A stretch of DNA of 18,697 nt from Bacteroidales bacterium UBA2030 (lineage in GTDB: Bacteria; Bacteroidota; Bacteroidia; Bacteroidales; TTA-H9). Below the pieces are notes generated by a model that had not been told where the DNA came from, made no database searches, and saw nothing but the letters and a program-made list of their open reading frames with translations. Position numbers and translations under genes: made by a program. The stretch covers positions 1 to 18,697 of the forward strand of contig DDBO01000042.1 in the NCBI GenBank assembly GCA_002332755.1. Reading direction: 5' to 3'. Numbering within the stretch: position 1 is the stretch's first letter; every line of letters starts with the position of its first letter. Below are positions 14,323-18,697 of this stretch, piece by piece.

Positions 14323-15882
14323 TTATAACGGGAGATTAGAATGTTTTTTAGGCGGATTGACATCTTTTTTGGTAGCCAGCGTTTGGAAGGCCCGGATAAT
14401 TCTGAACCTTGTATTGCGGGGTTCAATTACATCGTCAATAAATCCGTATTTGGCTGCATTGTATGGATTGGCAAATTTCTCCTTGTATTCTTCTTCAGCC
14501 TTTAGGATATAAGCTTCTTTCTCAGCAGGGTCAGTGATTTCCTGTATTTTCTTGCTGTGAAGAATCTCAATGGCACCCTTGGGTCCCATAACTGCAATTT
14601 CGGCTGAGGGCCAGGCATAATTGATATCACCCCGCAAGTGTTTTGAGCTCATCACGTCGTAGGCACCACCATAAGCTTTGCGTAAAATAACCGTTACCTT
14701 GGGTACAGTAGCTTCGCCGTAGGCATAGAGCAGTTTGGCTCCGTGTATGATTATACCACCATATTCCTGTGCAGTACCCGGAAGGAAGCCTGGAACATCC
14801 ACCAGTGTAAGGATTGGAATGTTGAAAGCATCGCAGAAACGAACAAAACGTGCCGCTTTTCTGGAAGCATTGATATCGAGCACACCTGCAAGATAATTCG
14901 GCTGGTTTGCAACAATACCTACCGACATTCCATTGAAACGGGCAAATCCGGTAACGATATTGGGGGCATAATGCCTCTGAATTTCAAGAAACTCGTTGTT
15001 ATCGGCCAGGCTGTGAATGATGTCTTTTACATCGTAAGGTTTGTTGGGATTATCAGGAATGATGTAATTAAGAGCATCGTCGAGCCGGTCGATGGGATCG
15101 GTATTGGGAATTGTTGGGGGATCTTCGAGATTGTTTTGGGGTAGATAGCTTAACAATTTGCGAATCAGTAAAATACCCTCTCTCTCGTCGTCGGCTACAA
15201 AATGAGTAACCCCTGATTTGGCTCCATGAACCATGGCTCCTCCAAGCTCCTCCTCTGTTACCACCTCACCCGTAACGGTTTTAACTACTTTGGGGCCAGT
15301 CACAAACATATAACTGGTGTTTTTGCTCATAATGATAAAGTCGGTGAGGGCGGGTGAGTATACTGCACCTCCTGCGCAAGGGCCAAAGATGGCGGAAATC
15401 TGAGGAATAACGCCGGAAGCAAGTATGTTGCGCTCAAAGATCTCTGCATAGCCGGCCAAACTTAATACGCCTTCCTGAATGCGTGCTCCGCCACTGTCGT
15501 TGATGCCGATTACAGGTGCTCCCACCTTCATGGCTTGGTCCATCACCTTGCATATTTTATTTGCAAAAGATTCTGAAAGAGAACCGCCAAATACTGTAAA
15601 ATCTTGAGAGAAGACATAAACCACCCGTCCATCGATGGTACCATGACCTGTAATAACCCCGTCGGACAAATATTGTTGGTCCTGCAGTCCAAAATCGGTG
15701 CAACGGTGGGTGACGAACATATCGAATTCCTCGAAGCTGCCTTCATCAAGCAATAATTCTATTCGTTCGCGTGCAGTAAGTTTGCCCTTGGCATGCTGGG
15801 CATCAATACGCTTTTGCCCCCCTCCCAGAAAAGCTTTTTCTCGCCTCTCGAGCAAGTCTTTAATTTTATCCTCTATTGCCAT
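14323..15882 (-). CDS. mmdA: methylmalonyl-CoA decarboxylase alpha subunit (carboxyltransferase)
   Basis: This 519-residue protein is a biotin-dependent acyl-CoA carboxyltransferase of the usual length for MmdA and propionyl-CoA carboxylase beta subunits. Both crotonase-like halves are complete. The first oxyanion region is GPCAGGAVYSPALTDF (residues 167-182), preceded by INDSGGARIQEGV. The second is RKAYGGAYDVMSSKHLRGD (401-419), preceded by VDVPGFLPGTAQEYGGIIIHGAKLLYAY. It moves the carboxyl group from (S)-methylmalonyl-CoA to biotin in the cytoplasm, leaving propionyl-CoA. No biotin carboxylase gene is nearby, and the beta pump and OadG-like genes are, so the decarboxylase direction is favoured over propionyl-CoA carboxylase. 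It sits nine bases after mce. Confidence 0.95.
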   Translation of the reverse strand: MAIEDKIKDLLERREKAFLGGGQKRIDAQHAKGKLTARERIELLLDEGSFEEFDMFVTHRCTDFGLQDQQYLSDGVITGHGTIDGRVVYVFSQDFTVFGGSLSESFANKICKVMDQAMKVGAPVIGINDSGGARIQEGVLSLAGYAEIFERNILASGVIPQISAIFGPCAGGAVYSPALTDFIIMSKNTSYMFVTGPKVVKTVTGEVVTEEELGGAMVHGAKSGVTHFVADDEREGILLIRKLLSYLPQNNLEDPPTIPNTDPIDRLDDALNYIIPDNPNKPYDVKDIIHSLADNNEFLEIQRHYAPNIVTGFARFNGMSVGIVANQPNYLAGVLDINASRKAARFVRFCDAFNIPILTLVDVPGFLPGTAQEYGGIIIHGAKLLYAYGEATVPKVTVILRKAYGGAYDVMSSKHLRGDINYAWPSAEIAVMGPKGAIEILHSKKIQEITDPAEKEAYILKAEEEYKEKFANPYNAAKYGFIDDVIEPRNTRFRIIRAFQTLATKKDVNPPKKHSNLPL

Positions 15883-15891
15883 GATTTTGAG

Positions 15892-16302
15892 TTATTTTTG
15901 TTTGTTTTCACATAGTTCTGTCAATACACCACCAGTCGATTTAGGGTGAAGGAAGGCGATATGTAAGCCTTCGGCTCCCAGCCTGGGGCTCTTGTCGATG
16001 AGTTGTATGCCTTTGCTTGCAGCTTCTTCAAGCGCCCCTTCAATGTTTTTTGTAGCAAAGGCTATATGGTGAATGCCTTCACCTTTCTTCTCGATAAATT
16101 TGCCAATGGGGCCTTCCGGATCAGTTGACTCCAATAATTCGATTTTGGTCTGCCCGACCATGAAAAAGGCGGTCTTTACTTTTTGATCCTTAACCTCTTC
16201 TACTGCGTAGCACTTTAAACCTAATACACCTTCCCAGTAAGGAAGACTTTCTTCAATGCTTTTAACGGCAATGCCAATGTGTTCAATATGAGTGATTTCC
16301 AT
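15892..16302 (-). CDS. mce: methylmalonyl-CoA epimerase
   Basis: This 136-residue protein is a vicinal-oxygen-chelate (glyoxalase-fold) enzyme of the usual epimerase length. Its two beta-alpha-beta-beta-beta modules carry the expected metal-site motifs: HIGIAVKSIEESL (His8), KIELLES (Glu55), GEGIHHIAFAT (His78/His79) and GVLTELCE (Glu129). It converts (R)- to (S)-methylmalonyl-CoA, joining the mutase product to the decarboxylase. It is the first gene of the operon, with a strong promoter close upstream, so epimerase and decarboxylase are made together. The B12-dependent mutase is not in the window. Lactoylglutathione lyase is a relative, but the context settles the call. Confidence 0.95.
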   Translation of the reverse strand: MEITHIEHIGIAVKSIEESLPYWEGVLGLKCYAVEEVKDQKVKTAFFMVGQTKIELLESTDPEGPIGKFIEKKGEGIHHIAFATKNIEGALEEAASKGIQLIDKSPRLGAEGLHIAFLHPKSTGGVLTELCENKQK

Positions 16303-16330
16303 TTTTAAGCAGGTATTTTGAATTTTGCCG

Positions 16331-16338
16331 CAAAGGTA
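16331..16338 (-). promoter_or_regulatory. -7 element of the mce-mmd operon promoter
   Basis: TACCTTTG on the minus strand matches TAnnTTTG exactly and is followed by CGGCAAA, forming TTTGC-G-GCAAA. The leader to the mce ATG is about 25 bases. The -33 region is only a T-run, so either it is weak or an activator helps. Confidence 0.65.
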
Positions 16339-16369
16339 GGTCTTATTTTTTGTTAAAAAAAGTTAAATT

Positions 16370-16384
16370 AATGCAAAATGCATT
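16370..16384. repeat. inverted repeat AATGCA-N3-TGCATT upstream of the mmd promoter
   Basis: A perfect 6-3-6 inverted repeat lies about 32-46 bases upstream of the mmd -7 element, just beyond the expected -33 position. The spot suits an activator that would make up for the poor -33. The DNA around it is AT-rich, so chance is not excluded. Confidence 0.4.
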
Positions 16385-16509
16385 GATTTTGATATATTTA
16401 TAAAATTACATTTGACGAATATTTAAATATAATGCCTGATTAAATTTTCCCAAATAATTGATTCTGATTTTGTTGTAAGTACATACAGGCTATTCTGTTT
16501 CGAAAACGA

Positions 16510-16539
16510 TTGCAGAGTAACTTTTATGAACTACCTTCG
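16510..16539 (+). promoter_or_regulatory. candidate promoter of the S9 peptidase gene
   Basis: TTGC (16510-16513) and, 18 bases on, TACCTTCG (16532-16539), one mismatch from TAnnTTTG. It gives a short leader before the ATG at 16572. A perfect TACATTTG at 16407-16414 is an alternative and would give a leader of about 150 bases. Confidence 0.4.
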
Positions 16540-16571
16540 TCAAACTTTTTCCAAACATAAAACCATCTGAA

Positions 16572-18494
16572 ATGAAAGCAATCAAACACTATGGCATTTG
16601 GGTTGTTTTGTTAGGTCTAATCTTTTTGGTCATGTCATGCAACTCATCGAAAATTGAAAAAGCACCTCTGATTCCGCTAAAGGATTTCTTCCGCAATCCT
16701 GAGAAAACCAGTTACAGGATTTCGCCCGACGGAAAATATTATTCATGGCTGGCACCGTACGAAAACAGACTTAATATTTTCGTTCAGGCAATCGGCAGTG
16801 ACTCGTCCATTAGGCTTACCTCCGAAACCGATCGTGATATTGCAGGCTATTTTTGGGCCAGCGGTGATCGCCTTCTTTTTCTGAAAGACAACGGAGGAGA
16901 CGAGAATTACAAGCTTTATGGAGTAAATGTGGACGGAACTAATCTCATTTGTCTTACTGATTTTCCCGGCGTTAGGACCCAGATTATTGATGACCTGGAG
17001 GATGACCCCGAGCATGTTATTATTGGTTTAAATAAACGCAATCCTGAGGTTTTTGATGCCTACAGGCTCAACATAATTTCAGGGAAACTCGACCTCATCG
17101 GGGAGAATCCCGGAAATATTGTGGGTTGGCTGACCGACCACGAGGGAAAATTGCGGGCAGCCTCGGCCATGGCCCCCGATGGAATAAGCTCCGTATTGCT
17201 TTATCGTGAAACTGAAAACCAGCCTTTCAAAGAGGTTATCACTACAAGTTTTAAAGATCAGCTTAGCCCTCATTTTTTCACTTTTGACAATAAAAATTTA
17301 TATGTTTCGACCAACCTGGGGCGCGACAAAACGGTGATAGCCGAATTTGACCCTGCAACAGCAAAAGAAGTTAAAGTGCTTTTCGAAAACCCTGAATTTG
17401 ATGTCGATGCCCTTTCGTACTCTAGGAAAAGGAAGGTACTAACTTTTGCGTCTTTCGAAAGTTTTAAAACTGAGTATTATTTCTTCGACGAAGTTTTCAA
17501 AGGCAATTACGAGAAAGTAAAAGCAGCTTTGCCCGGATACGAAATCGCTTTTACTTCATCCACCCGAAATGAAGACCGTTTTATCGTCAGGACCTATAGT
17601 GATAAATCTTTAGGGGCTTATTATATATACGATGTGGCTTCGGGGAAAATTGATAAGCTTGCTGATGTAAGCCCCTGGCTTAACGAGGAGAATATGGCAA
17701 GTGTAAATCCCATAGAATTTGCCAGCAGGGATGGACTGAAAATTCGTGGATACCTCACCCTTCCTAAAGGATATACGATGGATAATGCTCGTAATCTTCC
17801 TGTGGTTGTAAATCCCCATGGTGGACCCTGGGCACGCGATAGTTGGGGGTTCAATCCCGAAGTGCAATTTTTGGCAAATCGCGGCTATGCTGTGCTTCAA
17901 ATCAATTTCCGTGGCTCTACCGGTTTTGGAAAAGACTTTTGGATGAAGTCGTTCAAGCAGTGGGGACAAACCATGCAGGAAGATATTACCGATGGTGTAA
18001 AATGGCTCATCGACCAAGGAATAGCTGATCCGAAACGTATCGCCATCTATGGCGCAAGTTATGGCGGATATGCCACTCTTCAAGGCATTGTAAAAGACCC
18101 TGAACTCTACGCTGCAGCTGTTGATTATGTTGGCGTAAGCAATTTATTTACTTTCTTGAAAACTATACCCCCATACTGGAAGCCTTACCTGGAAATGATG
18201 TACGAGATGGTTGGTCATCCACAGAAGGATAGCCTGATGATGGCACAGAATTCACCGTCTTTGAATGCCGACAAAATTAAAACGCCTTTGCTTATTGCTC
18301 AGGGTGCCAACGACCCAAGGGTAAATAAAGCCGAGTCGGATCAGATGGTTGAAGCCCTCAAATCCAGGGGAATAGAAGTAGAGTATATTGTAAAAGATAA
18401 TGAGGGACATGGATTCAGGAATGAAGAAAATCAATTTGAATTTTATGAAGCCATGGAGAAATTTCTTGCCAATCATTTAGGCGAAAAAAAGTAA
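16572..18494 (+). CDS. S9 (prolyl oligopeptidase family) peptidase, probable lipoprotein
   Basis: This 640-residue serine peptidase has a signal sequence ending VMSC, with Cys23 a likely lipidation site, so it should be tethered in the periplasm or at the outer membrane. The N-terminal half (about residues 35-370) is a beta-propeller with TolB/DPP-like repeats (SYRISPDGKYYSWLAP, AGYFWASGDRLLFLKDN, DALSYSRKRKVLTFAS). The C-terminal alpha/beta hydrolase domain carries HGGPWARD, RGSTGFGKDFW and the catalytic triad Ser496 (YGASYGGYA), Asp581 (GANDPRV) and His613 (EGHGF). This matches acylaminoacyl-peptidase/dipeptidyl-peptidase-like S9C enzymes that cleave short peptides; exact specificity cannot be told. 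It stands alone, diverging from the mmd operon, and ends at a hairpin terminator. Confidence 0.95.
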   Translation: MKAIKHYGIWVVLLGLIFLVMSCNSSKIEKAPLIPLKDFFRNPEKTSYRISPDGKYYSWLAPYENRLNIFVQAIGSDSSIRLTSETDRDIAGYFWASGDRLLFLKDNGGDENYKLYGVNVDGTNLICLTDFPGVRTQIIDDLEDDPEHVIIGLNKRNPEVFDAYRLNIISGKLDLIGENPGNIVGWLTDHEGKLRAASAMAPDGISSVLLYRETENQPFKEVITTSFKDQLSPHFFTFDNKNLYVSTNLGRDKTVIAEFDPATAKEVKVLFENPEFDVDALSYSRKRKVLTFASFESFKTEYYFFDEVFKGNYEKVKAALPGYEIAFTSSTRNEDRFIVRTYSDKSLGAYYIYDVASGKIDKLADVSPWLNEENMASVNPIEFASRDGLKIRGYLTLPKGYTMDNARNLPVVVNPHGGPWARDSWGFNPEVQFLANRGYAVLQINFRGSTGFGKDFWMKSFKQWGQTMQEDITDGVKWLIDQGIADPKRIAIYGASYGGYATLQGIVKDPELYAAAVDYVGVSNLFTFLKTIPPYWKPYLEMMYEMVGHPQKDSLMMAQNSPSLNADKIKTPLLIAQGANDPRVNKAESDQMVEALKSRGIEVEYIVKDNEGHGFRNEENQFEFYEAMEKFLANHLGEKK

Positions 18495-18517
18495 CCCAAA
18501 TACTCTGATTTAGCAGC

Positions 18518-18551
18518 AAAAAAGGGCATCGGTGGGTGGATGCCCTTTTTT
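18518..18551 (+). terminator. bidirectional rho-independent terminator
   Basis: A perfect 7-bp stem GGGCATC/GATGCCC (18524-18530, 18539-18545) has six As before it and six Ts after it, extending the pairing. It lies 24 bases after the S9 peptidase stop and, on the other strand, after the stop of the partial gene at the window end, so it can serve both converging transcripts. Confidence 0.9.
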
Positions 18552-18577
18552 ATTTGTTGGTGGTATTAGTGTTGGAA

Positions 18578-18697
18578 TTATTTTTCCGATGAGGTATTAG
18601 GAGGAAGGGTATCTAAATCGTTGGGTTTATCTTGTTTTTTGTTGATATGGTTCATGGTGCGTTGTATGCCTATATTTATCCACATTAAAACGGCCTC
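18578..18697 (-). CDS. C-terminal end of an unrecognised protein (runs off the window end)
   Basis: On the minus strand an open frame enters from the window edge and ends at a TAA (18578-18580), leaving 39 residues. It begins with a short hydrophobic stretch (AVLMWINIGIQ) and finishes with a polar, Lys/Asp/Pro-rich tail (NKKQDKPNDLD, LPPNTSSEK). A membrane-proximal segment followed by a cytoplasmic tail would fit. The stop lies 26 bases before the shared terminator, a normal gene-end distance, which supports it as real. The function cannot be told from this piece. Confidence 0.55.
   Translation of the reverse strand, partial: EAVLMWINIGIQRTMNHINKKQDKPNDLDTLPPNTSSEK

Noticed and set aside
14743..15144. 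Open frame of 133 codons on the plus strand inside mmdA
   Set aside because: Overlaps the conserved carboxyltransferase coding sequence and shows no domain; a shadow frame.
16502..16513. LacI-like half-symmetric site GAAAACGATTGC ahead of the S9 peptidase
   Set aside because: Only three of five half-site positions are symmetrical, which is too weak to call, although it overlaps the candidate -33 region.

Overview
The window looks like a chromosomal segment of an anaerobic or facultative Bacteroidota, probably Bacteroidales or a close relative. The basis is: several promoters matching the Bacteroidota -7 consensus TAnnTTTG; starts preceded by A-rich DNA instead of clear Shine-Dalgarno sites; a tRNA without an encoded CCA; and a sodium-pumping methylmalonyl-CoA decarboxylase operon, SDR-type threonine dehydrogenase, C69 dipeptidase and S9 peptidase. 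I place it by gene content only and cannot name a genus. I see no phage, insertion sequence, integrase or CRISPR, and no stretch over 300 bases lacks a gene.

Layout. 1-2559 (+): the end of an MFS transporter, a small helical protein and a dynamin-like GTPase, tightly packed as one operon. 2554-2681 (-): a tRNA-Gln(UUG) with its own promoter and terminator. 2713-4861 (-): an operon of a secreted protein of unknown function, a short TatD-type hydrolase and a TcdA-type tRNA dehydratase. 4931-7435: divergent tdh and kbl, which together convert L-threonine to glycine and acetyl-CoA; their 217-base spacer holds two promoters and three inverted repeats. 7490-10095 (+): a secreted C69 dipeptidase and a membrane-anchored coiled-coil protein. 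10109-11721 (-): uridine kinase coupled to a Ycf48/BNR-like beta-propeller lipoprotein. 11755-16338 (-): the five-gene operon mce, mmdA, an OadG-like subunit with a lamin-tail domain, a biotin carrier and the Na+-pump beta subunit, with a promoter at one end and a hairpin terminator at the other. 16572-18551 (+): an S9 prolyl-oligopeptidase-family lipoprotein and its terminator. 18578-18697 (-): the C-terminal end of an unrecognised gene.

How the genes work together. The mmd operon epimerises and decarboxylates methylmalonyl-CoA, giving propionyl-CoA and an outward Na+ gradient; this is the energy-conserving end of succinate-to-propionate fermentation. The tdh/kbl pair, the C69 dipeptidase and the S9 peptidase suggest that peptides and amino acids are used as carbon and energy sources. 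The features most worth a second look are the lamin-tail/OadG fusion, the symmetrical operator-like repeats between tdh and kbl, and the small protein coupled to the dynamin-like GTPase. None is proof of a new system; each is a testable lead.
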